From JAXLSZ01 sp046330315 (lineage in GTDB: Bacteria; Actinomycetota; Thermoleophilia; Solirubrobacterales; 70-9): DNA of 64,000 bases. Below, piece after piece: positions 30,929 through 40,627 of the stretch; position 1 is the first letter of the stretch; each line of letters opens with the position of its first letter. The position numbers and the translations under genes are program-made. The notes below the pieces were generated by a model. The model was not told the DNA's origin and made no database searches. It saw only the letters and a list, made by a program, of their open reading frames with translations. The DNA lies in the NCBI GenBank assembly GCA_046330315.1, contig JAXLSZ010000011.1:1-64000 (forward strand), in the 5' to 3' direction.

Positions 30929-32590
30929 ATGGCCGGCACTCTGAGGATCCTTCCCCTGGGCGGTCTGGGGGAGATCGGCAAGAACATGACCGTGGTCGAG
31001 CACGACGGGCGCATCGTCGTCGTGGACACGGGGCTGATGTTCCCGACCGCGGAGATGCTCGGCATTGACCTGGTGCTGCCCGACTTCAGCTACCTGCGCG
31101 ACAGGGCGGGCGACATCGAGGCGATCGTCCTCACCCACGGCCACGAGGACCACGTCGGCGCCCTGCCCTACGTGCTGCGCGAGCTGGGGATGCCCCCGGT
31201 CATCTACGGGGGGCTGCTGACCGTCGGCCTGGTGCGCTCCAAGCTCGACGAGCACAAGCTCGGAGAGGCCCCGCTGCAAGAGCTGCCGGCGGGAGAGAGA
31301 GTCGAGCTGGGCCCCTTCGAGCTCGAGCTGGTCCACCTCTCCCACTCGATTCCCGACATGCGGGCGGCGCTGCTGCGCACCGGGGCCGGGTCGGTCCTGA
31401 TGACCGGCGACTACAAGTTCGACCAGACCCCGGTCGACGGCCGTCCCGCCGACGTCTCCCGCCTCGCCGAGCTTGGGCGGGAGGGGCTCGACCTGCTCTG
31501 CGGGGACTCCACCAACGCGGACCGCCCCGGCGTGGCGCCCTCGGAGTCCGCCGTGGGCCCGGCCCTGCTCGACACCTTCTCCCGCTGCAGCGGGAGGATC
31601 GTCGTCACCTCCTTCGCCTCCAACATCCACCGCGTCCAGCAGGTGATCGACGCGGCGGTCGCCCTGGACCGCCGAGTGGCCCTGGTCGGTCGCTCGATGC
31701 GAAAGAACTTCAACATCGCCTCCAACCTCGGCATGGCCGAGGCCCCGTCGGGGCTCTTCATCCAGCCCAAGGAGATCGAGGACTTCCCCGACGAGAAGGT
31801 GATCGTGATCTCCACCGGAAGCCAGGGGGAACCGCTCTCGGCGCTGCGCCGCATGGCCAACAACGACCACCGCGACGTGCAGCTCCACTCCGGCGACACG
31901 GTCGTCTTCTCGGCCACGCCGATACCGGGAAACGAGAGGGCCGTAAACGAGACGATCGACCACATCTACGAGATAGGAGCCAGGGTCGTGACGGCCGCCG
32001 ACGCCCCGATCCACGCCTCCGGGCACGGCTGGCAGGAGGAGCTGAAGCTGATGCTCAACCTGACGCGCCCCACCTACGTGATGCCGGTGCACGGGGACCA
32101 CAAGCGCCTGCGGCTGCACTCCGAGCTCGCCGAGTCGGTCGGGGTCGGGGCCGGGAACATCTTCCGCGGGAGCAACGGGCTGCCGCTCGAGCTTTCTGCG
32201 AAGGGCGCCCGGTTCGGCGACGACATCCACTCCGGGGTGATGTTCGTGGACGGCGTGGACATCGGTGACCCCGACGATGTCGCCCTCAGGGACCGCCGGG
32301 AGCTCTCCGCGGACGGCATCTTCATCGTCGTCGCGACGATCTCGTCCGACGACGGCGAGGTCGTCGCCGACCCGGAGGTGATCTTCCGCGGCGTCCCGTT
32401 CGTCGAGGAGGACGACGGGTTCGCCGAGGAGCTCCGGGACGTGGTCGAGGACTCCCTGGAGGGCGCTGCCGCCGCGGGGCGCCGGGAGGTCCAGCTGATC
32501 CAGGAGGACCTCCACGACGATGTCGCCGAGTTCGTCTACGCCAAGCTCAAGCGCCGCCCGATGGTGCTCCCGGTCGTCGTCGAGGTCTGA
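30929..32590 (+). CDS. rnj: Ribonuclease J
   Basis: Metallo-beta-lactamase/beta-CASP ribonuclease with 5'-3' exo- and endonuclease activity in mRNA decay. The HGHEDH metal motif is at residues 70-75, GDSTN near 192 and the beta-CASP and C-terminal domain motifs HASGHGWQEE and MPVHGD follow near 355-385. At 553 residues it is full length. ATG 30929 lies seven bases after dapA. The window also encodes RNase Y, PNPase and NrnA, a large share of an RNA decay machinery. Confidence 0.95.
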   Translation: MAGTLRILPLGGLGEIGKNMTVVEHDGRIVVVDTGLMFPTAEMLGIDLVLPDFSYLRDRAGDIEAIVLTHGHEDHVGALPYVLRELGMPPVIYGGLLTVGLVRSKLDEHKLGEAPLQELPAGERVELGPFELELVHLSHSIPDMRAALLRTGAGSVLMTGDYKFDQTPVDGRPADVSRLAELGREGLDLLCGDSTNADRPGVAPSESAVGPALLDTFSRCSGRIVVTSFASNIHRVQQVIDAAVALDRRVALVGRSMRKNFNIASNLGMAEAPSGLFIQPKEIEDFPDEKVIVISTGSQGEPLSALRRMANNDHRDVQLHSGDTVVFSATPIPGNERAVNETIDHIYEIGARVVTAADAPIHASGHGWQEELKLMLNLTRPTYVMPVHGDHKRLRLHSELAESVGVGAGNIFRGSNGLPLELSAKGARFGDDIHSGVMFVDGVDIGDPDDVALRDRRELSADGIFIVVATISSDDGEVVADPEVIFRGVPFVEEDDGFAEELRDVVEDSLEGAAAAGRREVQLIQEDLHDDVAEFVYAKLKRRPMVLPVVVEV

Positions 32591-32600
32591 CCAGGTTCAG

Positions 32601-32654
32601 CCCCGCCTGCCGAGGGTCCCCCGCCTGCCGAGGGTCCCCCGCCTGCCGAGGGTC
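32601..32654 (+). repeat. Three-copy 18-base tandem repeat after rnj
   Basis: CCCCGCCTGCCGAGGGTC occurs three times without change at 32601-32618, 32619-32636 and 32637-32654, beginning ten bases after the rnj stop. Confidence 0.95.
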
Positions 32655-32684
32655 CCGGTACCCGCCCGCCCGCGAGCCCCGCCC

Positions 32685-32731
32685 GCGAGAGTGATCGAAA
32701 CCATCGCATAGGTGCTTATCTTCACTCTCGC
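32685..32731 (-). repeat. Dispersed hairpin element, family 1, copy B
   Basis: GCGAGAGTGA (32685-32694) pairs with TCACTCTCGC (32722-32731). Read on the minus strand the internal sequence gives the same GAAGATAAGCA as copies A and C, so this copy is inverted relative to them. On the plus strand the small inner stem CATC/GGTG keeps pairing through a G-U wobble. Confidence 0.8.
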
Positions 32732-32764
32732 CGGCGTTCTGCCGACGGGTCCAATTCGCGGGCC

Positions 32765-32890
32765 GGGCGGATCCAGCGGGCGGGGCGGATCCAGCGGGCG
32801 GGGCGGATCCAGCGGGCCGGGCGGATCCAGCGGGCCGGGCGGATCCAGCGGGCCGGGCGGATCCAGCGGGCGGGGCGGATCCAGCGGGCG
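32765..32890 (+). repeat. Seven-copy 18-base tandem repeat
   Basis: Seven direct units of GGGCGGATCCAGCGGGCS (S is G or C) run from 32765 to 32890 with variation only at the last base. Each unit contains GGATCC. There are no spacers, so it is not a CRISPR array. Confidence 0.95.
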
Positions 32891-32907
32891 GGCCTGGCAG
32901 AACGAAA

Positions 32908-32942
32908 GCCGCCGGGCTCTAGGGAGGGGGGAGCCCGGCGGC
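32908..32942. terminator. Strong hairpin between convergent rnj and histidine kinase transcripts
   Basis: GCCGCCGGGCTC (32908-32919) and GAGCCCGGCGGC (32931-32942) form a perfect 12-base stem with an 11-base purine-rich loop. Position between converging operons suggests a bidirectional terminator. Confidence 0.7.
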
Positions 32943-32944
32943 CG

Positions 32945-32962
32945 CTTCGACCTTGGTCGAAG
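32945..32962. terminator. Second short hairpin in the convergent spacer
   Basis: CTTCGACC (32945-32952) and GGTCGAAG (32955-32962) pair perfectly around TT, three bases after the larger stem. On the plus strand it is followed by AAGGCCC; no T run is present. Confidence 0.5.
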
Positions 32963-33044
32963 AAGGCCCGCCGAGGCGTTTTCTTGGGGGAGAGCCCCGG
33001 CAGGCCCTGTGTGTCTCGTCCGCGGGTAAAGGTAGGTCCGGCCC

Positions 33045-34526
33045 CTAAAGCGCCCCTAAAGACCCGCTAAGAGGTTCCGAAGTCTTCGCCAGGGGAAGCT
33101 CGACCGTGAACCTGGCCCCGCCGCCCGGGGCTTCGGTGAGCGAGACGCTGCCGCCGTGGGAGCGGGCCACGGCGCGGACGATGGCCAGGCCGAGGCCACT
33201 GCCCGGCCCGGCCACGGTGTCGGCGGGCCCGCGGCCCCGGACGAAGCGGTCGAACACCTCCTCGCGCTGCTCGGCGGGGACCCCAGGGCCATCGTCGGCC
33301 ACCTCGAGCCAGGCGATGCCGCGGGCACCGTCCTCCCCGAGGCTGAGTGAGATCCGCGTGCCGGGCGGCGTGTGCCGGGCGGCGTTGTCGAGCAGGTTGA
33401 GGACGAGCCGGTGGAGCTCGTCCGGGTTCCCCTCCACCTCGATCCTGCGCTCGTTGTCGATCTCCAGCGACCGGTCGCCGGTCAGCGGCGCGACCTCGAG
33501 AGCCGCCTTGCCGGCGATTTCGGCGAGATCGCAGGGGCTGCGCTCGCTGCTCCGGCCGGCGTCGGCGCGGGCGAGGAGGAGCAGGTCGGCCACGAGGCGA
33601 CTCATGCGGCGCGAGGAGCGCAGCGCCGAGTCGACCATCTCGCTGTCTTCCCCCGTCTCGGGACGCTGCAGGGAGGCCTGCAGCAGCTCGAGGTTGGCGA
33701 TCACGCTGGTCAGCGGCGTGCGGAGCTCGTGGGAGGCGTCCGCGACGAACTCCCGCTGCCTGCGCAGCGCGTCCTCACGCTCCTCGCGGGCCGAGTCCAG
33801 CGACCCGAGCATCTGGGCGAGCGTCAGGGTGAGCTCTCCGACCTCGTCCTCGGTCTGCGGCTCGGGCATGCTGCGCGAGGGGTCGCGGGTGCGGGCGATT
33901 TCCCGTGCGCGGGTCGTGAGGGCGGCGATCGGACGCATCGCGCGGTCGGCGACGGCGAGCCCGGCGAGGCTGGCCAGCAGGGTTCCGCCCAGGACCCCGG
34001 CCGCGAGGAAGACCCAGAGGCGCTCGATCGTCGAGTCGACGTTCTCCTCGCTGCGGGCGTACTGCACGTAGCCTGCGACCCGGCCGCTCGGCCCGGCCAC
34101 GGCGGCCGTAGCCACCCGCAGCCCGTCACGGTCCGCCAGTCCGACGTGGGGGGGCCCCAGGTAGCGCGCCCCGGTCGAGGAGTCCATCACCCGCTGCTGG
34201 TAGTCGAAGACCCAGACGGTGGCGTCGTTGGGAAGCGCGTAGTCGCCGAGGTTGGGTCCTCGGGTCAGGTAGGTGCCGGTCGGGGTCTCGACGATGCGCA
34301 GCTCTCCGGCCAGGACCTTGACCGCCCCCTTCAGCTCCTGGTCGAAGTCGTCGCTGATCCGGTTGGTCGCCAGCTTCCCGATCACCGCCGCGAAGACCAG
34401 GAGGATCGCCAGGGTCAGCGCGGCCGAGGCGAGCGCCAACCTCCAGCGAACCGGCCAGCTGCCGGGCCGGACCAGCCTCGCCGCGAGGCCCGCGGCCGGC
34501 CGCCTCCCGCTATCGGCGCCGGCCAT
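33045..34526 (-). CDS. Two-component sensor histidine kinase (HAMP-HisKA-HATPase)
   Basis: A 493-residue membrane sensor. Two membrane helices (about 29-50 and 170-195) bracket an extracytoplasmic sensing domain of about 120 residues; HAMP follows to about 245, the phospho-acceptor is H266 in ADASHELRTPL, and the ATPase part shows LNLLDNAARHT, DDGPG and GSGLGLAIV. The layout resembles MprB/TcrY-type actinobacterial kinases. It lies three bases after the stop of its response regulator, which is upstream on the same strand. The signal is unknown. Confidence 0.92.
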   Translation of the reverse strand: MAGADSGRRPAAGLAARLVRPGSWPVRWRLALASAALTLAILLVFAAVIGKLATNRISDDFDQELKGAVKVLAGELRIVETPTGTYLTRGPNLGDYALPNDATVWVFDYQQRVMDSSTGARYLGPPHVGLADRDGLRVATAAVAGPSGRVAGYVQYARSEENVDSTIERLWVFLAAGVLGGTLLASLAGLAVADRAMRPIAALTTRAREIARTRDPSRSMPEPQTEDEVGELTLTLAQMLGSLDSAREEREDALRRQREFVADASHELRTPLTSVIANLELLQASLQRPETGEDSEMVDSALRSSRRMSRLVADLLLLARADAGRSSERSPCDLAEIAGKAALEVAPLTGDRSLEIDNERRIEVEGNPDELHRLVLNLLDNAARHTPPGTRISLSLGEDGARGIAWLEVADDGPGVPAEQREEVFDRFVRGRGPADTVAGPGSGLGLAIVRAVARSHGGSVSLTEAPGGGARFTVELPLAKTSEPLSGSLGAL

Positions 34527-34529
34527 CGC

Positions 34530-35222
<693 letters not shown>

Positions 35223-35229
35223 CGGGTCG

Positions 35230-35235
35230 ATGTTA
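35230..35235 (-). promoter_or_regulatory. -10 box of the two-component operon
   Basis: On the minus strand TAACAT lies seven bases before the response regulator ATG. The plus-strand gene ftsK starts 120 bases away in the opposite direction. Confidence 0.55.
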
Positions 35236-35342
35236 GCCCCGCGGGGCCGGGGCGGAGGCGGCCTTTAGGGCGAATTTATCCACCTGCCGCCGGCCGCCCG
35301 CGCTGCGCAGGGCTGCCGGTCCGGGCGTCGAATGGGGAATCG

Positions 35343-37799
35343 ATGTTCGTGCGCCAGAAGCGCCGCCCGTCGTCGCGGGCGAAGAGCCGCGGGCGGGCCG
35401 GTTCCCGCCCTGGGCCCGCACGTGCCCGCGCCCGGCGCGCGATCCTGCCCGCCGGGATCGAGCAGCGCCACCTCGACGTCGCCGGTCTCGGCCTGATCGC
35501 CCTCGCGGCCTACCTCGGCTTCGTGCTCTACCTGAGCTGGGATGGCGGGCGGGTGGGCGGCGCGCTCGAGGAGGGCCTCGCCTTCGCGCTCGGCAAGGTC
35601 GCCTACCTGGCGCCGGTGGCCCTGGCGCTGAGCGGCGCCGCGCTGATCGCCAAGCCGCTTCTTCCCGCCGCCAGGCCCCTGCGCGCCGGCGGCATCTGCC
35701 TGCTGGCCGGCCTGCTGCTGGCCTTCGCCGCCCAGACCGCCGGGCTCGGGCCCGACCACCCGGCCCGCACCGCCCTCTTCGACTCCTCCTGGTACCCCCA
35801 CCACGGCGGCCAGGCCGGGGAGTCCATGTACTGGGCGACCTCGACCCTCTTCCAGCGGATCGGCGCCCAGATCACCGCCGTCCTGCTCGTCGTGGTCGGG
35901 GCGCTTCTCCTCACCGGCACCCCGATCGCGACCTTCGTGGCGACGATCGGCCGCGGGTTGCGCCGCGCGGGGCGGGGGGCCGGTGATCTCGCCCGGACCG
36001 TGGTCGGGGGTCGCGAGGGGGCCGAGGGCAGCGGCCTGTTCGAGACGCTGGCCGGGCAGACCGACGTGATGGAGGACTACCCCGACGAGGAGGAGGTCGC
36101 CCCGACCCTGGCGATCCGCGACGGGGAGGAAGCCGAGGACGCAGAGCACACCGATGCGGCGACCGAGGACTTCGACGCCGAGCTGCACGAGCTCGAGGGG
36201 GGAACCGCCGAGACGCAGGCCCTGGGCGGGCCGCAGCGGGCGGGGGCGGAGGGCGAGGACCCGACCACGAGCACCCCGATGGGCAGCAGGCGCGGCGTCA
36301 CCGCCTCGGAGGAGATCGACTACCGGCTGCCGGGGGCGAAGGTGCTCGAGAAGGGGCGAAAGGACGCCGGCCCCGACCCCCGCGACCAGGACGCGGTGGG
36401 CAGGAAGCTGGTCGAGACGCTGGGTCATTTCGGCGTGGAGGCAAGGATCGTGGGCATCGTCAGCGGTCCCCACGTCTCCCGCTACGAGCTGCGCCTCGCT
36501 CCGGGCACCAAGGTCAAGAAGGTCACCGAGCTGGCCAACGACCTCGCCTACGCCCTCGCCTCGACCGACATCCGCATCCTGGCGCCGATCCCCGGCAAGC
36601 AGGCGGTCGGCGTCGAGGTGCCGAACACCCGCCGCCGCCTTGTCCGCCTCGGCGACATCTACCAGGGCAGGCCGGAGAAGACCTCGCCCCTGGTCGCCTG
36701 GCTGGGCAAGGGGATCGACGGCAACCCCGTCTGGACCGACCTGGCGAGGATGCCCCACGTGCTGGTCGCGGGGACCACCGGCTCGGGGAAGTCGGGTTGC
36801 GTGAACGCGATCCTCTCCTCGATCCTGATGCACGCCTCGCCGAACGAGGTGCGGATGGTCCTGGTGGACCCCAAGCAGGTCGAGCTCAACCATTACGAGG
36901 CGATCCCGCACCTGCTGACCCCGGTCGTGACCTCGCCCCGTCTGGCGGCGAACGTGCTGGCAAACCTGATCGGCGAGATGGAGAGCCGCTACGTGATCAT
37001 GGGCGAGGCCCGCTGCCGCAACCTGGCCGAGCTCAATCGCGCCAGGTCGAGGAGCGGCGAGGCGCCGCTGCCCCACATCCTCTGCGTGATCGACGAGCTC
37101 GCCGACCTGATGATGGTGGCGCCGGCCGAGGTCGAGGACTCGATCATCCGCCTCGCCCAGAAGTCCCGGGCGACCGGCATCCATCTGGTCCTGGCGACCC
37201 AGCGCCCGTCCACGGACATCATCACCGGCACGATCAAGGTGAACATCCCGGCTCGCATCGCCTTCGCGGTCTCCTCGCAGACGGATTCGCGGGTGATCCT
37301 CGACCAGGGCGGCGCCGAATCGCTGCTCGGCCAGGGAGACATGCTGTTCCGCGGCGCCGGAACCTCGAAGCTGGCGCGGATCCAGGGCGCCTTCGTGACC
37401 GAGGACGAGATCGCCCGGATCACCCGCCACTGGTCCCGGCAGGGCGAGCCGGAGTTCGAGGAGGAGCTGCTCGAGACGCGGGAGGAGCCGGATTCCGAGG
37501 GCGAGGAGGGCGAGTTCAACCCCGACCGCGACGAGCTGCTCGACGAGGCGATCAGGCTGGTGGTGCAGACCGAGACGGCGTCGGTTTCGATGATCCAGCG
37601 GCGGCTGCGGGTTGGCTACACGCGCGCCGGCAGGCTGATCGACATGCTCGAGCGCCGGGGGGTGATCTCCGGGTACGAGGGCTCCAAGCCGCGGCAGGTC
37701 CTGGTGACCGAGGCCGACCTTCCCCGCCTGCTCGGCGCCGGGGGCGACCCCGAAGCGGTCCCGGAGGCCGAGGCGGTGGGCGGCGCACCGGAAGGCTGA
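35343..37799 (+). CDS. ftsK: DNA translocase FtsK/SpoIIIE
   Basis: Septum-associated ATPase that pumps chromosomal DNA during division. Residues 1-45 are strongly basic, then about four membrane helices lie between 48 and 205, followed by an acidic linker. The motor has Walker A GTTGSGKSG at 477-485 and ICVIDELADLM as Walker B, and the C-terminal gamma winged helix (RLRVGYTRAGRLIDMLERRGVI near 755) that reads KOPS-like sites. Length is 818 residues. No clear ribosome binding site precedes ATG 35343. It heads a ftsK-rodZ-like-cinA-thpR-recA run. Confidence 0.95.
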   Translation: MFVRQKRRPSSRAKSRGRAGSRPGPARARARRAILPAGIEQRHLDVAGLGLIALAAYLGFVLYLSWDGGRVGGALEEGLAFALGKVAYLAPVALALSGAALIAKPLLPAARPLRAGGICLLAGLLLAFAAQTAGLGPDHPARTALFDSSWYPHHGGQAGESMYWATSTLFQRIGAQITAVLLVVVGALLLTGTPIATFVATIGRGLRRAGRGAGDLARTVVGGREGAEGSGLFETLAGQTDVMEDYPDEEEVAPTLAIRDGEEAEDAEHTDAATEDFDAELHELEGGTAETQALGGPQRAGAEGEDPTTSTPMGSRRGVTASEEIDYRLPGAKVLEKGRKDAGPDPRDQDAVGRKLVETLGHFGVEARIVGIVSGPHVSRYELRLAPGTKVKKVTELANDLAYALASTDIRILAPIPGKQAVGVEVPNTRRRLVRLGDIYQGRPEKTSPLVAWLGKGIDGNPVWTDLARMPHVLVAGTTGSGKSGCVNAILSSILMHASPNEVRMVLVDPKQVELNHYEAIPHLLTPVVTSPRLAANVLANLIGEMESRYVIMGEARCRNLAELNRARSRSGEAPLPHILCVIDELADLMMVAPAEVEDSIIRLAQKSRATGIHLVLATQRPSTDIITGTIKVNIPARIAFAVSSQTDSRVILDQGGAESLLGQGDMLFRGAGTSKLARIQGAFVTEDEIARITRHWSRQGEPEFEEELLETREEPDSEGEEGEFNPDRDELLDEAIRLVVQTETASVSMIQRRLRVGYTRAGRLIDMLERRGVISGYEGSKPRQVLVTEADLPRLLGAGGDPEAVPEAEAVGGAPEG

Positions 37800-37804
37800 G
37801 CGGC

Positions 37805-37810
37805 CACAAT
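37805..37810 (+). promoter_or_regulatory. Possible -10 box before the RodZ-like gene
   Basis: CACAAT, a one-base variant of TACAAT, ends six bases before ATG 37817 in the short spacer after ftsK. Confidence 0.4.
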
Positions 37811-37816
37811 AGGGCG

Positions 37817-38590
37817 ATGGCCGCCCGGGTTTCGATCGGAGCCACCCTCCGCGACGCGAGAGCGCGGCGGAAGCTCGACCTCGCGACAGCCGAGGCGGCG
37901 ACGAAGATCCGGGTGCGCTACCTGCGAGCCCTCGAGAACGAGGAGTGGGACGTGCTCCCGGGGGGCTCCTACACGCGCAGCTTCATCCGCACCTACGGGG
38001 ACTTCCTGGGTCTCGACGGCGACCGGCTGGCCGACGACTTCCGCCGCACCGTGGGCGATGGCCCCCCGGCGGCCCCACGGGTCGAGGCTCCTGCCGTGGG
38101 GACCCGGCGGGCCGCCCGCCGCAGGGAGGGCCGTCCGGGTCTCTCCAGGGGGGCCGCGGCGGCGCTGGTCTCGGTGGCGCTGATCGCCGCCCTGGTGGTG
38201 ATCGCGCTGCTCAGCGGCGGCGGCCCGGAGGGGGGAGGGAGGACCGCGGGGCCCCCGCCGGCGCCCCCGCGCCAGCATGGCGGGCGGGGAGGCGAGAGGA
38301 AGCCGAAGGTCGTCACCCTCGTCCTGGTGGCCCGGGCCCCGGTCTGGGTGTGCCTTCTGAACGCGCGAAACGAGGCGGTGGTGGGGGGGACCATCCTCCC
38401 CGCCGGTGCCCATGCCGGGCCCTTCCGGTCCGGTAGGTTCACCCTTGGGCTCGGCAACGGCTCGGTGAGGTTGACGGTGAACGGCGATCAGGCATCAATC
38501 CAGGAAACCCCGAACCCGGTCGGATACGAGATCCGCCGGGACGGGCGGGTGCGCCCGCTCGCCCCGGCGGAGAGGCCCACCTGCGCGTGA
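37817..38590 (+). CDS. RodZ-like helix-turn-helix membrane protein
   Basis: A 257-residue protein with an N-terminal HTH_25 domain (IGATLRDARARRKLDLATAEAATKIRVRYLRALEN), one membrane helix at about 115-135, a Pro/Gly-rich extracytoplasmic linker and a C-terminal DUF4115-like beta domain with a VWVCLLNARNEAV segment. This is the RodZ architecture linked to the MreB cytoskeleton and cell shape, although actinobacterial homologues may act only as membrane-bound regulators. ATG 37817 lies 17 bases after ftsK; the end overlaps cinA by GTGA. Confidence 0.85.
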   Translation: MAARVSIGATLRDARARRKLDLATAEAATKIRVRYLRALENEEWDVLPGGSYTRSFIRTYGDFLGLDGDRLADDFRRTVGDGPPAAPRVEAPAVGTRRAARRREGRPGLSRGAAAALVSVALIAALVVIALLSGGGPEGGGRTAGPPPAPPRQHGGRGGERKPKVVTLVLVARAPVWVCLLNARNEAVVGGTILPAGAHAGPFRSGRFTLGLGNGSVRLTVNGDQASIQETPNPVGYEIRRDGRVRPLAPAERPTCA

Positions 38591-39870
38591 CCCAGGTCAG
38601 GGCCGGCATCGTCGTCACCGGCACCGAGGTGCTCAGCGGGCGGGTGACGGACCGAAACGGACCCTGGATCTCCGAGCGGCTCGCCGAGCGGGGGGTCGAG
38701 GTCGCCCACATCCTCGTCGTCGGCGACCGCCCCGCGGACCTCGAAGCGGCGCTGCGGTTCATGGCGGCCGAGGGCATGGACCTGATCGTCACCTCGGGCG
38801 GCCTCGGTCCGACCGCCGACGACCTGACCGCGGAGGTGGTCGGGGGCTTCGCCGGCCGGGAGATGGTTCTGGACGCCGAGATGGAGGAGAAGATCGCCGA
38901 GATCCTCAGCGGCTTCGCCCGCCGCTGGAGGCGCTTCGACGAGGAGGCGATCCTGGCCGCGAACCGCAAGCAGGCGATGGTCCCCCGGGGGGCGATCGCG
39001 CTCGATCCGGTGGGGACGGCGCCGGGGCTGGTCGTGCCGGCGGAGGGGGTGGTGGTGATCGTTCTGCCGGGCCCGCCGCGCGAGCTCCGGCCGATGTGGG
39101 AGAGGGCTCTGGCGACCGGGCCGGTGCGGGAGGTCCTGGCCCTCGCCAGCGAGCTGAGCGGCTACACGATGCGGATGTTCGGGGTGCCGGAATCCGAGAT
39201 CGCCCGCAGTCTGGTGGAGATCGAGTCGGCGGGCACCGACCTCTCGGCCGTCGAGATCACCACCTGCCTGCGGCGAGGCGAGATAGAGATCGACGTGCGC
39301 TGGCGCCCGGGGGCGGCCGCCCAGGCCGAGGCGGTGCGGGCCGGCCTCGCAGAGCGCCACGAGCGCTACCTGTTCAGCGAGGACGGGACGACCATCGACG
39401 AGATCGTCGCCGGGCTGCTGCGGGGGCACAGGCTAGGCCTGGCCGAGTCGTGCAGCGGGGGAGAGCTTGCCAGCCGGATCACCAGGGTCCCCGGAGCCTC
39501 CGACTACTTCGCCGGCTGCGCCGTGACCTACGCCAACGAGGCCAAGTCGGAGCTGCTCGGCGTCGATCCGGCCCTGATCGAGCGGCACGGGGCGGTCTCG
39601 CCGGAGGTTGCGGAGGCAATGGCGCTGGGGGCGCTGGAGCGCTTCCGCGCGGATGTCGCGGTCGCGATCACGGGGATAGCGGGACCCGCGGGCGGAACCG
39701 AGGAAAAGCCGGTCGGGTACGTCTGTTTCGACGCCCGGCTCGCCGACGGCACCTCGATCGCCCGCGACCCGGTCGTCCCCGGGGGCCGGGAGGACGTCCG
39801 GGAGCGCTCGGCGCTCGTGGGGATGCACCTGCTGAGGACCCTGCTGGGCGGGTCGGAGGCGCCCGTCTAG
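38587..39870 (+). CDS. cinA: CinA family protein (nicotinamide-nucleotide amidase domain)
   Basis: A 427-residue two-domain protein. The N-terminal molybdopterin-binding-like domain starts RAGIVVTGTEVLSGRVTDRNG with TSGGLGPTADDLT near 74; the C-terminal PncC-like domain has LAESCSGGELASRITRVPGASDYFAG near 285 and ITGIAGPAGGTEEKPVG near 360. PncC converts NMN to NaMN for NAD recycling. Placement between ftsK and recA matches Actinobacteria, but pgsA, usually in front of cinA, is missing. Confidence 0.92.
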   Translation: MTQVRAGIVVTGTEVLSGRVTDRNGPWISERLAERGVEVAHILVVGDRPADLEAALRFMAAEGMDLIVTSGGLGPTADDLTAEVVGGFAGREMVLDAEMEEKIAEILSGFARRWRRFDEEAILAANRKQAMVPRGAIALDPVGTAPGLVVPAEGVVVIVLPGPPRELRPMWERALATGPVREVLALASELSGYTMRMFGVPESEIARSLVEIESAGTDLSAVEITTCLRRGEIEIDVRWRPGAAAQAEAVRAGLAERHERYLFSEDGTTIDEIVAGLLRGHRLGLAESCSGGELASRITRVPGASDYFAGCAVTYANEAKSELLGVDPALIERHGAVSPEVAEAMALGALERFRADVAVAITGIAGPAGGTEEKPVGYVCFDARLADGTSIARDPVVPGGREDVRERSALVGMHLLRTLLGGSEAPV

Positions 39871-39969
39871 CCCCGGGGCCCTGCGTGGAGCCGTTCCGAG
39901 ACGAGTTGCCCGCGGCGCCCCCGTGCGGTCCGTGGCCCTCGGCCGACACGAAGTCGTCACCCTGGGGTG

Positions 39970-39998
39970 TTGTCCGGGGCGGGCTTCCCGCCTAGGTT
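39970..39998 (+). promoter_or_regulatory. Promoter of thpR-recA-recX
   Basis: TTGTCC (39970-39975) and TAGGTT (39993-39998) are 17 bases apart, the best-spaced promoter in the window. ATG 40007 follows eight bases later. recA has no separate promoter that I can see, so it is probably transcribed from here. Confidence 0.7.
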
Positions 39999-40006
39999 GG
40001 GCCGCG

Positions 40007-40627
40007 ATGAGCGCCGAGCAGGAGCGGGCGGGACCGGAGAGGCGGCGGCGTCTCTTCGTGGCGATCGAGATACCCGCCCCGGTGCGGGCGGCGATCGCGG
40101 AATGGGGGGTGGCGGCCCTCGCCGACCAGGCCCTCCGCGCCGTCCCGGCGCAGAACCTCCACCTGACCCTGGTCTTCCTCGGTGACGTCGGGGAGTCGCG
40201 GATCCCCGCCGCGGCCGCCTCGGTGGGGCGGGTGCGGGCAGCGGCGCCGGTGCTGCGGTTCCGGCCGGAGCCGATCGGTCTGCCGACCTCCCGCAGGCCG
40301 GGCCTGTACGCGCTGCAGGTGGACTCGCCGGGGGTGGTCGGGATCCAGCGGGAGGTCCGGCGGGACCTCTCCTCGACGGGCCTCGGCGCCCCCGAGCGGC
40401 GGCCGTTCTCGCCGCACGTCACGGTTGCCAGGGTTCGCCGGGGCGGCGGTTCCGGGCGCCGCCCGCAGCGGGTGAGAAGGCCCCCCGGGCCGGTCCCGGG
40501 CGCGCTCCGCCGGCCGTTCCGTGCCGTCCGCGTCGCCCTCTACCGTTCCTCGTTCGGGCCGGATGGCGTCAGCTACTCGCCACTGGCACAAGTCGAGTTG
40601 TCCTCCGGTGAGGCGGCGGTGAGGTGA
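40007..40627 (+). CDS. thpR: RNA 2',3'-cyclic phosphodiesterase (2H family)
   Basis: Two-histidine phosphoesterase that opens 2',3'-cyclic phosphates, historically called LigT. Both catalytic motifs are intact: HLTL at residues 52-55 and HVTV at 137-140. The rest of the 206-residue protein matches the family in length, with an extra basic segment near 145-165. It overlaps recA by four bases, so it is translationally coupled to it. The start is fixed by the TAGGTT box. Confidence 0.92.
   Translation: MSAEQERAGPERRRRLFVAIEIPAPVRAAIAEWGVAALADQALRAVPAQNLHLTLVFLGDVGESRIPAAAASVGRVRAAAPVLRFRPEPIGLPTSRRPGLYALQVDSPGVVGIQREVRRDLSSTGLGAPERRPFSPHVTVARVRRGGGSGRRPQRVRRPPGPVPGALRRPFRAVRVALYRSSFGPDGVSYSPLAQVELSSGEAAVR

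Larger units (their letters stand above)
32591..33044. other. 454-base convergent intergenic region filled with repeats and hairpins
   Basis: Between the ends of rnj (plus) and the histidine kinase (minus) no gene is supported. The stretch holds, in order, a three-copy 18-base repeat, hairpin family 1 copy B, a seven-copy 18-base repeat, and two adjacent stem-loops. An open frame at 32712-33029 would encode only GGSSG-type repeats from the array and is not believed. Confidence 0.85.

Noticed and set aside
32765..32890. Regular direct repeats considered as a CRISPR array
   Set aside because: Units are contiguous 18-mers without unique spacers, and no cas genes are present.
32712..33029. Open frame encoding MLIFTLAG followed by GGSSG repeats
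   Set aside because: It arises from the hairpin arm plus the seven-copy 18-base array; there is no promoter or ribosome binding site and the composition is only that of the repeat.
35276..35284. TTATCCACC, one base from a DnaA box
   Set aside because: A single site without neighbours or an AT-rich unwinding region; expected by chance and not evidence of an origin.
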